From contig JAITQA010000140.1 in the NCBI GenBank assembly GCA_031289145.1, positions 1 to 41,453 of the forward strand: DNA of 41,453 nucleotides, given 5' to 3'. The notes beneath the pieces are model-generated. The model had not been told where the DNA came from and did not search any database. It worked only from the letters and a program-made list of their open reading frames with translations. Below, in pieces: positions 17,743-26,792 of this stretch. This DNA is from Dysgonamonadaceae bacterium. GTDB lineage: Bacteria; Bacteroidota; Bacteroidia; Bacteroidales; Azobacteroidaceae. Both the position numbers and the translations under genes were made by a program. Position 1 is the first letter of the stretch; the number at the start of each line of letters is the position of its first letter.

Positions 17743-20700
17743 TTACCAATATTTCAGTATAAAATTCTTGAATGCAGGATAATTCGGGGCAGCTTCGTGT
17801 CCGCCGCTATGCTGACGGTAACCGATGTCGCCTTGCAAATAGTCTTTGTTATTTACGGGCATCGGTATTTTTTGTCCGTTGTAGTTCATCACATCGTCCA
17901 TCACAACGCCTTTTTTGCCCAGCAATTCATAGACAGGACTTGCCGCTACCGTCGTAAGATATTGTCCGTAAGGGTCTGCCCAGGCATCACCCGCATCAGG
18001 ACTACCATTACCGATAAAAATCGGGCGTGGAGCGCACAAAGCGACCAAAGACTCGGCGTCCACCGGCATTTGCTTTACTTTGCGAGGCATGTAACCGTCT
18101 GTGCTGCTTTCGTCCACACCGGTATATTGCATGGCGTTTCCGGCAATCCAGTGGTATTCGGAATTCCAGACGCAGTTTTCCAAATCTTCACCCCAGTGAC
18201 GACGGGAGGGCGCTACGCCCATCGCTCCCGACGAACTCGGGAAAGCGGTAGCAATGCGCGTATCGTAAGCCATGGCCACCAGCACTGCTTTGCCGTAACG
18301 GGAATGTCCGGTTAATGCGATTTTTTCGGTATCTACCAAAGCATTTTCTTTTTCAAAAAAATCAATGATGCGGCTGATTCCCCACGACCAGGCGACCAAA
18401 GTCCCCCAGTCCGATGGTTTGCGCCATTCGCCTTTATTAACCAAACCAACCAGATAACTTGTCAATCCTGCGCCATTGTCGGGTTGCAAGGCTATGGGAT
18501 TGAAATAAAGTGTTCCTATATTTTCCGAAGCCATAACCTTCCACAAAACCTCATCGCAAACCAGCTGTCCGCCGAAACTCCATGCATAGTTGATGACGAT
18601 GGGCGTTTTTTTGTTTTCAGGCAAATTGGCGGGAATACGCAGAATACCCGATATGACGGGAATATTGTGTACACCGGGATAAGTAGATGGGTCTATTTTG
18701 CCGGTGAGGATGTATTGCCGGAAAGGCGTTGTGGGTGTTGTTTTGCCGTCGCGACCGACAATCTCTTTTACCTCAGTGGGTTCGCCGATGTGCCATTCGA
18801 TTTTCAGATTGGTGGCTTCGGGCGGTATCTGACCGTAGATTTTTTGTACTTCCTCAAAAATCCGGTTGCGGCGTTGCGGCCATGTTTGCGGCGTTACACC
18901 GGATAAGTCATGCAAAGCGAGCGGTTGGTAAAATTTGGCGCCGGAAAAGTAGTCGCCGCCCGGTTCAAATACTTCGATGTAATTGTTCCACAAACCTTCG
19001 CTTGTCCGGGTAATGCCGCCGGAGCGGTCTGTCCGTTTCCAGTTGCCTTCGGGATTGGCCGGGTTTTCAGGAATAAAACTCACGCCTGTCCCGAACGATT
19101 GCAGGCGTTGACTCATCTTTTGTTCATAATCGGTTTTCCGGTTGGGAATAACCGGATAAGTTATTCCGAGTTGGCGCATCATTTGGTCGTGGTCTACGCG
19201 GTCGTTTACGGCAGCGGGAGGCGAAGCGGGGAACGGACTTTCGTTGTTCAGGTATTCGCTTTCCGGAGCGCCGAGGTAGCTGGGTTTCAATCCACCCCAG
19301 TTCAGCAGGATTTTTTCGAAAACGATTCCCGTTTCCAAGACCCGGATGCGCAAGGTATGCTTCCCGCCTTTGGCGATTTGCATTTTTTCGCTTGACTTGA
19401 TGATGCTTTCTCCCTGCCATGGACCGAGTTCGCCCCGGTAATGCCCGTTGAAATTCACTATTTTCTCCTCGCCGTCATCGAATGAGAGCGCATAACGCAA
19501 ACCTTTGTTGGCATTGAAATTAAGTGTTGGCGCAAGTAAGATTTGTATTTCCACATCGCCCGACGATTCCGTTTGGATATCGTATTCAAGATAAATTGCG
19601 TCGTTTTCATACGGATAAACGTTTTGTGGGAAAGTCGTGACGCCGGATTTTGTTTTTCCAAAGCCGGGAATGATTTCCCAATGGATTTTGTCTGTTCCTT
19701 GAGAACGGGCGAAATTTTCCGCCTCAATGGAAATGTATCCGTCTTTTTCAATGAATATTTTTTCTTTGGGTACGGAACGATACACGTATTCGACTTTCGG
19801 CATAGCGTTCCGTTCGGGTTGCTGCCAATAAGTGTAGCCGATATGTGTCTGGTCCATTGTATGCGCCCATTTTCCACCGGCAATATCCTGATTGTAATGC
19901 AGGGTAAGCAAAGAGTCCCGTTCGAAGCAAGCCTTAACTTTATCCGCCCATTCGTTTGCCTGCAAATCGTACTTCCCTACATAGTAGCGGTTCATGGCTA
20001 CGGCGTAGTACATTTCATACAGATTGCTGCACGCATTGATTGGAAATAATACCAACTGGTCGAATGCGTCTTTGTATGTGTTGGGGATAAGATTGTAGAG
20101 CCGCAAGGCGTCTATTGCCAAATCTTTGTACTCGTTGACAACCGTTTCAAATTCCTTGTAATTTTCCAGGCTGTACGTACTTTCGTTCAGGAGTTCGGGA
20201 GTAACACGCCGGTTATATTTCGTGTACAAGTTAATCAGGCGGGCAGATTCTTGTGCGTATTTTTCTCCGAATTGCGCTACACACCAATTTTCGGTATGCA
20301 GCAACAAATTATTGGCATTGAAACGTTTGGGATTCCAAGCCATATCCAAGAAAAAACTGATAGGATATTCCATGGGTTTCAAATCGCCGACATTGACTAC
20401 CCAAAGTTTATCTACACCGTGTTCATAAGTGAGATTCATCTGCTCCCAAGTACGTTGAATTGGGGTAACATTCAGCCATTTATAATTTCTCGGTCCGCCT
20501 ACGTAATCAAAATGGTAGTACATGCCATACCCGCCTTTGCGTTTCGGCGCATTCAAGTCGGGGAGTTTGCGGACATTGCCCCAATTATCGTCGCAAAGCA
20601 GCAGGGTGATGTCGTCCGGGACGCGCATGCCTTTGTCGTAGTAATCCTGCACTTCTTTGTACAATGCCCAGACTTGGGGTGTTTCTTCCGTTTTTTTTCC

Positions 20701-22521
20701 GGTCACTTTGGCAATAATATTGCGTTGACTTTTAACGATACGTTGCAGCAAATCAATGTTTGCGCCTTCGCTCATCGGTTCATCGCCATCGCCGCGCATA
20801 CCGACTGTTACGACTGTTTCATAATTTTTCATTCGCTCCATGCCGCTGCGCCAAAATTCTTCTAAAATTTGCGGATTCTTATCGTAATTCCATTCGCCTT
20901 TTCCGTAGCGTCGCCATTCGTCGTGGGCGCGTCCCATCGGCTCGTGATGGGAGGTGCCGATTACGATGCCCATTTCATCGGCCAAAGCGCCGGTGGCCGG
21001 GTCGTCATCGTAAAGCGCATTGCCCCACATGGCCGGCCAAAGGAAGTTGCCGTTCAACCGAAGTATTAATTCAAATATATGTTCATACATTTTCGAGTTG
21101 ACGCCGCCGAATTTTTCTACGCACCAGCCTTGAAATGCGGGGGCTTCATCGTTGATAAAAATGCCGCGGTATTTCACTGCCGGTTCGCCATTGGTGTATT
21201 TACCGGGCTTCACGTACAGATTTTCCTGATGCTTGACCGGCACATCCGCCCACCAGTACCAAGGCGATACGCCCATTTGCTTAGCTAATTCGTAAATGCC
21301 GTAAATCGTTCCGCGCTTGTCGCTTCCGGCGATGACCAAACCTTTACTGACACCCCGCACCGGATTATCAATAGTTTGAATCAGGTACTTTTCATTTTTT
21401 CCGCTGATTTCATCCTTCGCTATTTTTCCTTCCCTGATTAATCCGTCAATGATAGCCGATTCCCCAACCGTTCCGATAATGATGGCATTGGGCAAAAGCG
21501 TTTGGGGTAAATAACCTGTCACTTGCTTAAAATCATTGTATAAATCATTGACTGCACGTAAAACGCCTTTATTGCTTTCATCGGTCATAATGCTGGCCGG
21601 ACTTCCTTTCACAACCAGCGGAAACCAGGTATTGTTTCCTTCCGTATAAACAAATTGTTCCACACCGAAAGTAGCTACCAAGTCTCCTGACAGCAATTCC
21701 GTGTCGAAGACAATGATAGCATCTCCCTTTTTGACGGAAGCTACTTTTTCATTGGAGCGAGTGGGTCGGCTTGCATATTGGTAGGGTGTGGAGCCGGACA
21801 GGTCACCGTCGGAAAGTTGTTTTGCCAATTGTTTCATATCCAGCAGATAATCCAATCCCATAGCACGTTTCAGGTAGGGATAATGTCCTAAATACAGTTT
21901 GGTAATATTTTGTTTCCGCATGATTTTCTCCATCCGGATGCAGGATTCGTAAAGGGTTTTCATAGGTACATGCGGACGCAGTTGCATCCAGAGTTCACCC
22001 GAACCGAAAGCATCGCCTGTATAAATCGCATGAATGGATGAGTCGATTAAGACCACAGAACCGGGCGTATGTCCGGGCATTAGCGATACTTCAATTTTCC
22101 GGTCGCCCAGGTCAAATACGTCGCCGTCTTTCAACCAATGGTATTTGCCCGGATAAGGCTTTGATTGGACAACCGTATCAAGCGGGTGCAAATACACTTC
22201 GCTGAAGTAATGTGCATTGCCCGAATGGTCGCCGTGATTATGCGTGAGCACGACATACAGCGGCTTTTTCGTTATTGTACGGACAATACTGTCCAAGGCT
22301 TCACACTTTGTGCCGGTATCGATTAACATGGCCCGTTTTGTTCCCTCCACGATGTACATGGTCGTCATATCGGCTGTTTCCACGACCCATACACCCTTGT
22401 CCAACACGCTAATACTTAATTCATCATTTTTGAATACTTCCTGTGCCGAAACGATTGTGCAGGAAAATAGACAAAGAATCAAAAACAAAATCGTTTTTTT
22501 ACAATATTTCATCATCAACAT
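17743..22521 (-). CDS. Three-domain fusion: metallo-beta-lactamase fold + GH115 alpha-glucuronidase + CE15 glucuronoyl esterase
   Basis: One 1592-residue secreted polypeptide with three catalytic modules. After a signal peptide (ending about residue 26, CTIVSAQ) comes a metallo-beta-lactamase domain (about 30-240) with a full two-metal ligand set: HNHGDH at 94-99, His151 (PGHTPGS), Asp170 (YTGDAFG), His213 (LGHYP). Residues about 262-1090 are GH115, which removes internal and terminal (methyl)glucuronate from xylan: YWWADVPV, RGIFINDEAPAFQGW, LRLNGNFLWPAMW, GTSHHEPMGRAHDEW, VGMRGDGDEPM, LCDDNWGN. Residues about 1110-1592 are CE15, which cuts the ester between glucuronate and lignin alcohols: Ser1407 in TGHSRYGK, His1575 in SGGHEA. 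At Ser+23 this domain has Ser1430, not the Glu seen in the double CE15 protein, so its acid is probably the Asp near GNGSPDAGDAW. The first and last activities are well matched; the lactamase-fold substrate is unknown. ATG codons 2-3 residues downstream are alternative starts. Confidence 0.93.
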   Translation of the reverse strand: MLMMKYCKKTILFLILCLFSCTIVSAQEVFKNDELSISVLDKGVWVVETADMTTMYIVEGTKRAMLIDTGTKCEALDSIVRTITKKPLYVVLTHNHGDHSGNAHYFSEVYLHPLDTVVQSKPYPGKYHWLKDGDVFDLGDRKIEVSLMPGHTPGSVVLIDSSIHAIYTGDAFGSGELWMQLRPHVPMKTLYESCIRMEKIMRKQNITKLYLGHYPYLKRAMGLDYLLDMKQLAKQLSDGDLSGSTPYQYASRPTRSNEKVASVKKGDAIIVFDTELLSGDLVATFGVEQFVYTEGNNTWFPLVVKGSPASIMTDESNKGVLRAVNDLYNDFKQVTGYLPQTLLPNAIIIGTVGESAIIDGLIREGKIAKDEISGKNEKYLIQTIDNPVRGVSKGLVIAGSDKRGTIYGIYELAKQMGVSPWYWWADVPVKHQENLYVKPGKYTNGEPAVKYRGIFINDEAPAFQGWCVEKFGGVNSKMYEHIFELILRLNGNFLWPAMWGNALYDDDPATGALADEMGIVIGTSHHEPMGRAHDEWRRYGKGEWNYDKNPQILEEFWRSGMERMKNYETVVTVGMRGDGDEPMSEGANIDLLQRIVKSQRNIIAKVTGKKTEETPQVWALYKEVQDYYDKGMRVPDDITLLLCDDNWGNVRKLPDLNAPKRKGGYGMYYHFDYVGGPRNYKWLNVTPIQRTWEQMNLTYEHGVDKLWVVNVGDLKPMEYPISFFLDMAWNPKRFNANNLLLHTENWCVAQFGEKYAQESARLINLYTKYNRRVTPELLNESTYSLENYKEFETVVNEYKDLAIDALRLYNLIPNTYKDAFDQLVLFPINACSNLYEMYYAVAMNRYYVGKYDLQANEWADKVKACFERDSLLTLHYNQDIAGGKWAHTMDQTHIGYTYWQQPERNAMPKVEYVYRSVPKEKIFIEKDGYISIEAENFARSQGTDKIHWEIIPGFGKTKSGVTTFPQNVYPYENDAIYLEYDIQTESSGDVEIQILLAPTLNFNANKGLRYALSFDDGEEKIVNFNGHYRGELGPWQGESIIKSSEKMQIAKGGKHTLRIRVLETGIVFEKILLNWGGLKPSYLGAPESEYLNNESPFPASPPAAVNDRVDHDQMMRQLGITYPVIPNRKTDYEQKMSQRLQSFGTGVSFIPENPANPEGNWKRTDRSGGITRTSEGLWNNYIEVFEPGGDYFSGAKFYQPLALHDLSGVTPQTWPQRRNRIFEEVQKIYGQIPPEATNLKIEWHIGEPTEVKEIVGRDGKTTPTTPFRQYILTGKIDPSTYPGVHNIPVISGILRIPANLPENKKTPIVINYAWSFGGQLVCDEVLWKVMASENIGTLYFNPIALQPDNGAGLTSYLVGLVNKGEWRKPSDWGTLVAWSWGISRIIDFFEKENALVDTEKIALTGHSRYGKAVLVAMAYDTRIATAFPSSSGAMGVAPSRRHWGEDLENCVWNSEYHWIAGNAMQYTGVDESSTDGYMPRKVKQMPVDAESLVALCAPRPIFIGNGSPDAGDAWADPYGQYLTTVAASPVYELLGKKGVVMDDVMNYNGQKIPMPVNNKDYLQGDIGYRQHSGGHEAAPNYPAFKNFILKYW

Positions 22522-22562
22522 TCAATTATTCAGTTATTTCATTATTCATTATTCACTCATTA
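22522..22562. repeat. 8-bp-type tandem repeat across the GH9 stop codon
   Basis: Degenerate ATTATTCA/GTTATTTC units. On the minus strand they read GAATAATG, GAAATAAC and GAATAATT and give stops in all frames. The GH9 reading frame ends inside the array (NEIMSE, stop at 22549-22551). Confidence 0.65.
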
Positions 22563-25065
22563 TCTCATTCACCGCGTTCACCAGGAAAATATAGCTGGCG
22601 CCCAGATTGACCACATATTCGTTTTCGCCCCAGAAGAAAGGCCAGTCTTCCTTGTTTTCGGGGAAATCCGGTTTCAGAATCAAGATACCGGGGACAATTC
22701 CGCCGGGAAGGAAAGAGAAATCGGCGCGATTATTTCCGTAAGCCACTCTTTTTGAGGATGTGCCTACTGCAGAAACGAAAGATATATCGCTATCCGGGTG
22801 GCAGCCGTAGATATAATTCAGGCCGCGGAGCACATATTCCTTGTCCACCAATTCGGGGAAAGATTGATGCAGCAGGTAGCAAGTGATGGCTGTCTGGATG
22901 ACTCCGCCGTTGCCGGCCCATCCGCCGGTAGAGATAAATACGCCGAAAGGATTCATTTTTTCGATAGCCGCGAGTTGTTCCATATAGGTTTTTACCTGCG
23001 GTTCTACTTGCTTTTTGAACGATTCGTCCATCAAAGGAAGAGCCTGTGCAATAAGAGAAGCAAATCTTCCGAATTGTTTTGCTATTTCGGGGTACATTTC
23101 TGCGATTTGCACTTTGTAGCGGCTGTCGCCCGTAGCGTGCAGCAGTTCAATGGCGGCGCGAAACACTTCCATATCCAAGGAGCCGCCGATAGTGTTGAGG
23201 CCTTTGTAGACAAAAATATCAGGTTCATGGCGCTGCTCGTCCGTCCAAATCTTTTGGGCGACGGCGAGACATTCTTCCGCTAACTGGCTGTTGTATGTTT
23301 TCAAGACACGGCTTGCAGCAGCCAGAGCGGCCGCAGAACCATAGTTCAAAGGCGTTGATTTATTGGTAAATGCCCATCGGTCGTCGAACGTACCGCTGGT
23401 GTGTCCATCCGATTGCAGGCTGTCTAAGCGTGGATTATAGACTAAGTTATCTGTCTTGGTCACGCCATCACCCAGGTGCCGGTATTGATAAATATGCGCT
23501 TCAACGATTCCGTTCACAGCATATCCGATGGCTTTTTGTTGCGCCAGGAGTTGGACGACACCGTGTTCGATTTGCTGGAGTATATCGGCATGTCCGTCCG
23601 GTACGTGCATTTCCACATAGCGGTTTTTTTGATTGATGGTTGTTTCGTCCCGAGAGAGATTGAAATGTTCCTGTGAGCGAACCAAATCCATGACTACCGC
23701 CTGATTGGTTTGCGTACGGATGTCAAAGTCACCGGCATCGTACCAACCGCCCACGTTCAATCCGGGGATATGTTCCAAGGATTTGTATTTCGTGCCCGTT
23801 TCCGGTCCTTGCGCGTAGAGGTCGAAATGGTGATGGTTGACCGGCGCTTGCAAGGCATCATCCAAATGGGATGCTCCGTGCCATACCCGGTAAGCCTCTC
23901 TGACGAAAACATGGTCCATTTGAATCGGAAAATACACATCAAGCGTCGGATGCCAGGCTGTTTGATAGACGTCTGTCCCGATGCGGAAAGGAGCCGTCAG
24001 GATTTCACCGTATTGTAATTGGTAAATGCCCGGCTCTTTTACTTCCGAAAAGTCGAAAGTCAGGTAGTTGTAGCGCAGGTAAGCGCCCCAAGGTTTGGGT
24101 TTCTCCAGCAGGGCTTTGCTTATGCTTCCGTCGTTATTCACTTTCAGCAGTTGAACAGTCGCTTCCGGTTTGTCGTTTTTATCCAATTCGATTACTGCTA
24201 TTTTCTTTTGGGCGGGATGATAACCGACTTGTGAATGGGCGATTACCGGTTTCCGTGTCCAGTTTTTGAGGGTTTGGGCGGTGATAAACCATTCGACTAA
24301 TTTCCCGGATTTCCCGGCGGGTAGCAGACTGCGTACCACAAACCAGCCGTTTTGGGCTTTGTTTCGTCCGTCGAACAAGAATAGTCTATTGTCCGGGCAT
24401 GAGATGGTGATGCTTCGTTCCGGATTTTCCGGCGCCAGTGTAATCCTTGTTCCGGAAGCGATGGGTTTAGGCTCCGTTTCTCCGTTGATGGTTTCCATAC
24501 TGCTGCTCGGATACAACGGGAAAATACCGGTAACTCCATTTGCAACAAATGATTTCCCGAAATAGGCGGAAGGCAGGAACTCCAGATTCAGTCCGGCTAT
24601 CCCGTCCAGTTCCTCCGGAATGGGGAGGTTGGCATGTACGCTGATGTAAATGCCGCCATCGCGGGCTTCTCCCCGGATGGTGTATTGAAAATTGTATCGG
24701 GGATATTCCAATACCGCCTCTATGCGTCCGTTTTCCTTGTAAACGGTCCGTTTCACAAATTCGGGGATGGCGTCCCACTGTCCGGGGGTCGGGTTCAGGC
24801 GGACATCACCGTTGGTAACGGTGCGAACGCCGTGGTGGATGATTTCCACGCCACTGATTTTGGCGTCGTCGAACGAGCCGTCATACCAATTGCTGAACAC
24901 CATCACATTCAGTCCCCGCGCTTCGAAATAGCCTGAATCGTTGAGCGCCAAGCTCTGTGAAGGGGGAGCCGATGTAAAATACTGACAGCCGGGAAGAAAA
25001 ATACTTCCCAATATGCCTGTTACACCCAAAATAAATGCACTATAAAAGAACTTTCGAGTTATCAT
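22549..25065 (-). CDS. GH9 glycoside hydrolase with N-terminal Ig-like domain, lipoprotein
   Basis: GH9 enzymes are inverting endo- or exo-glucanases, and some act on xyloglucan or mixed-linkage glucan. Start at the ATG at 25065 (MITRKFFYSAFILG). The frame also runs to a TTG at 25092 inside a repeat. A lipoprotein signal ends in LPGC. An unassigned beta-rich N-terminal region (about 40-270) precedes the Ig-like domain (about 280-370: VIAHSQVGYHPAQKKIAVIE, YQLQYGEILTAPFRIG) and the (alpha/alpha)6 catalytic domain. Base Asp443/Asp446 lie in GGWYDAGDFD and acid Glu816 in ENEYVVNLGASYIF. A GH9 in a glucuronoxylan operon is unexpected; it may open cellulose- or xyloglucan-associated xylan, or have a different specificity. 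Family assignment is firm, substrate is not. Confidence 0.88.
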   Translation of the reverse strand: MITRKFFYSAFILGVTGILGSIFLPGCQYFTSAPPSQSLALNDSGYFEARGLNVMVFSNWYDGSFDDAKISGVEIIHHGVRTVTNGDVRLNPTPGQWDAIPEFVKRTVYKENGRIEAVLEYPRYNFQYTIRGEARDGGIYISVHANLPIPEELDGIAGLNLEFLPSAYFGKSFVANGVTGIFPLYPSSSMETINGETEPKPIASGTRITLAPENPERSITISCPDNRLFLFDGRNKAQNGWFVVRSLLPAGKSGKLVEWFITAQTLKNWTRKPVIAHSQVGYHPAQKKIAVIELDKNDKPEATVQLLKVNNDGSISKALLEKPKPWGAYLRYNYLTFDFSEVKEPGIYQLQYGEILTAPFRIGTDVYQTAWHPTLDVYFPIQMDHVFVREAYRVWHGASHLDDALQAPVNHHHFDLYAQGPETGTKYKSLEHIPGLNVGGWYDAGDFDIRTQTNQAVVMDLVRSQEHFNLSRDETTINQKNRYVEMHVPDGHADILQQIEHGVVQLLAQQKAIGYAVNGIVEAHIYQYRHLGDGVTKTDNLVYNPRLDSLQSDGHTSGTFDDRWAFTNKSTPLNYGSAAALAAASRVLKTYNSQLAEECLAVAQKIWTDEQRHEPDIFVYKGLNTIGGSLDMEVFRAAIELLHATGDSRYKVQIAEMYPEIAKQFGRFASLIAQALPLMDESFKKQVEPQVKTYMEQLAAIEKMNPFGVFISTGGWAGNGGVIQTAITCYLLHQSFPELVDKEYVLRGLNYIYGCHPDSDISFVSAVGTSSKRVAYGNNRADFSFLPGGIVPGILILKPDFPENKEDWPFFWGENEYVVNLGASYIFLVNAVNEIMSE

Positions 25066-25081
25066 CTGTATAAATTTTGAT

Positions 25082-25124
25082 CCGTTATTCAATTATTCAG
25101 TTATTCAGTTATTCAATTATTCCT
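25082..25124. repeat. 8-bp tandem repeat across the GH43_12 stop codon
   Basis: About five units GTTATTCA/ATTATTCA, reading GAATAACT/GAATAATT on the minus strand. The frame of the upstream gene ends in it (GIIE, stop at 25109-25111). The most upstream TTG-initiated extension of the GH9 frame also begins in it. Confidence 0.8.
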
Positions 25125-26746
25125 TTAGAACCGGTGTACTCAAAAAAATCCACATCCACATATCCGCCCGACGCTTTGGTAGCATAATTGTAAATGGCGA
25201 TGCGATACCCCATAAAGTGAACGAGATTGTACACCATGCGAAATTCCGTACCCAATTGTGTCCAGTTTTCTTTGTCGGAACTGTAATAGAAATTCGCTTT
25301 ATCGGTATTGAAATCGCAATCCATGCGCAGGTACACCCTGTTGTGAAGCCATTCCGTCCGGGCTTTTTCCTTGCCTCTGTCCGTCATGACCAAGCATTTT
25401 TTGTCGCCTTCTTGTACCACCGAAAGAAGTCCCGCTTCTGCGCAGAAAGCGCCTAATCCCGCCACATCGCCGTCTCGCATACGCGAAACATCCATTGATA
25501 TAACGGCGCTGCATTGCGACCCTTCGGTTCGTTGCGACAGGGTGTTGCGAGCCTGAAATATATTTTCCACCACTTTTCCTGTTTTCAGTCTTATGTAACC
25601 GGGGCGTTCGGTGAGCGACCACAGACTGTTGTCGGGATTGTGGTTCCATTGCCAGTTGAGCGCCAATGTTTTTTCCTCGAAACTATCGCTGACAACCAAC
25701 GGTTTTCCGGTATATCCTCGAACCGGTTTTTCCATTGTTTTGGGTACTTTTCCTTCCTTGTCGCCCAAGATGGGCCAGCCGTTTTCCCATCGGCATGGCG
25801 TCAATACGGGAACACGTCCGACTGCGTTATGGTCTTGAAAAAGGAACCCGAACCAACGTCCGTCTTCCGTATCGACAATGCCTCCTTGCGCCACGCCTTT
25901 TCCGTAAAGGTCGAGTGTATCCGAGAGGATTATTTTCGACTCGTAAGGACCTTCAATGCGGTCGGAACGAAAACACAATTGTGTACGAATCCCGTTGGGG
26001 GGCCATCCTATCAGGAACAGGTAATATTTTCCGTTGTATTTGTAAAAATGTGTGCCCTCCAGCAAGCCTTTATAGCCCTGTTCTTCTCCTACAAAAGCGC
26101 TTACCGCAAGTACGCCTTCTTTTATGCCCGACAAATCGCTTTTCAACTCCACTATCCGGATATGACCTGAGCCATAAGCCAGATAGACTTTCCCATCATC
26201 GTCAAACAAGAGCGAGGCGTCGTGATAATTTTTATCAAACTCACTGACTTTTTCCCATTTGCCTGCTGGGTTATCCGTCTCATAGATATGTGATTTTTTG
26301 GGGGTGTTGGTAGCGAAAAACACATAGAATTTACCATTGTGGTAACGAAGCGAAGACGCCCATTGTCCTTTTCCATACACATCGCCTCCTTCGAGGTCGT
26401 ATAACGGACTGTCTTTTATTTCATCGAACACGTAACTGATGATTTCCCAATTCACAAGGTCTTCCGACCGCATAATGGGTGCGCCCGGCATCAGGTGCAT
26501 GGTTGTGCTGACCATATAAAAGTCGCTGCCTACTCTGATTACATCTATATCGGGAACGTCTGCATAAATGACGGGGTTGGTAAATGTTTCACTGCCATTA
26601 CCGGCAACCTGCGCCGACAAGGGAAAAAACAAGCAGAAAAGGCCAATGATTATGGATAAGTACCTCTCCCCCGACCCCTCCCCACAAAGGGAGGGGAGAG
26701 TGGGGTTTTCATGCTTTTTGCGGCTTATTAAACATATCTGTTTCAT
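25109..26746 (-). CDS. GH43 (subfamily 12-like) beta-xylosidase/arabinofuranosidase with C-terminal beta-sandwich
   Basis: Removes xylose or arabinose units from xylan and its oligomers. The 545-residue protein has a propeller at about 50-345 with base Asp in YADVPDIDVIRVGSDFYMVSTTMH, pKa Asp in YHDASLLFDDDGKVYLAYG and acid Glu230 in GLLEGTHFYKYNGKYYLF, then a concanavalin-like sandwich (about 350-535: SLWSLTERPGYIRLKTG, YRIAIYNYATKASGGYVDVDFFEYTG). The hydrophobic signal core (SIIIGLFCLFFPLSA) begins only at about residue 30. The residues before it (ENPTLPSLCGEGSGERY) are encoded by a REP-like palindrome, and no later in-frame ATG precedes the core, so translation apparently runs through the repeat. 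It follows the CE20-like gene directly. Confidence 0.9.
   Translation of the reverse strand: MKQICLISRKKHENPTLPSLCGEGSGERYLSIIIGLFCLFFPLSAQVAGNGSETFTNPVIYADVPDIDVIRVGSDFYMVSTTMHLMPGAPIMRSEDLVNWEIISYVFDEIKDSPLYDLEGGDVYGKGQWASSLRYHNGKFYVFFATNTPKKSHIYETDNPAGKWEKVSEFDKNYHDASLLFDDDGKVYLAYGSGHIRIVELKSDLSGIKEGVLAVSAFVGEEQGYKGLLEGTHFYKYNGKYYLFLIGWPPNGIRTQLCFRSDRIEGPYESKIILSDTLDLYGKGVAQGGIVDTEDGRWFGFLFQDHNAVGRVPVLTPCRWENGWPILGDKEGKVPKTMEKPVRGYTGKPLVVSDSFEEKTLALNWQWNHNPDNSLWSLTERPGYIRLKTGKVVENIFQARNTLSQRTEGSQCSAVISMDVSRMRDGDVAGLGAFCAEAGLLSVVQEGDKKCLVMTDRGKEKARTEWLHNRVYLRMDCDFNTDKANFYYSSDKENWTQLGTEFRMVYNLVHFMGYRIAIYNYATKASGGYVDVDFFEYTGSKGIIE
26658..26712. repeat. REP-like G/C-block palindrome (family 1, copy a)
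   Basis: Inverted G-run/C-run element (CCCGACCCCTCCCC, ACAA, GGGAGGGGAGAGTGGGG) lying in the coding sequence of the signal-peptide N-region of the GH43_12-like gene. It resembles the copy at 28709-28762 in the opposite orientation. Confidence 0.7.
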
Positions 26747-26755
26747 AAATATAAT

Positions 26756-26792
26756 TACCGTTACTCAGTTACTCAATTATTCAGTTATTCGC
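26756..26792. repeat. 8-bp tandem repeat across the CE20-like stop codon
   Basis: About four units GTTACTCA/ATTATTCA/GTTATTCG. On the minus strand they read GAATAACT, GAATAATT and GAGTAACT. The CE20-like gene ends in it (FQSE, stop at 26785-26787). Confidence 0.75.

Noticed and set aside
19124-19420. Arg-rich open frame within the GH115 fusion
   Set aside because: Composition (Arg/Pro-rich) and full overlap with a well-supported coding frame mark it as a shadow.
17743-22521. Possibility that the 1592-residue frame is three genes joined by missed stops
   Set aside because: The frame is continuous with linkers and only one signal peptide at the start, so I treat it as a real fusion.
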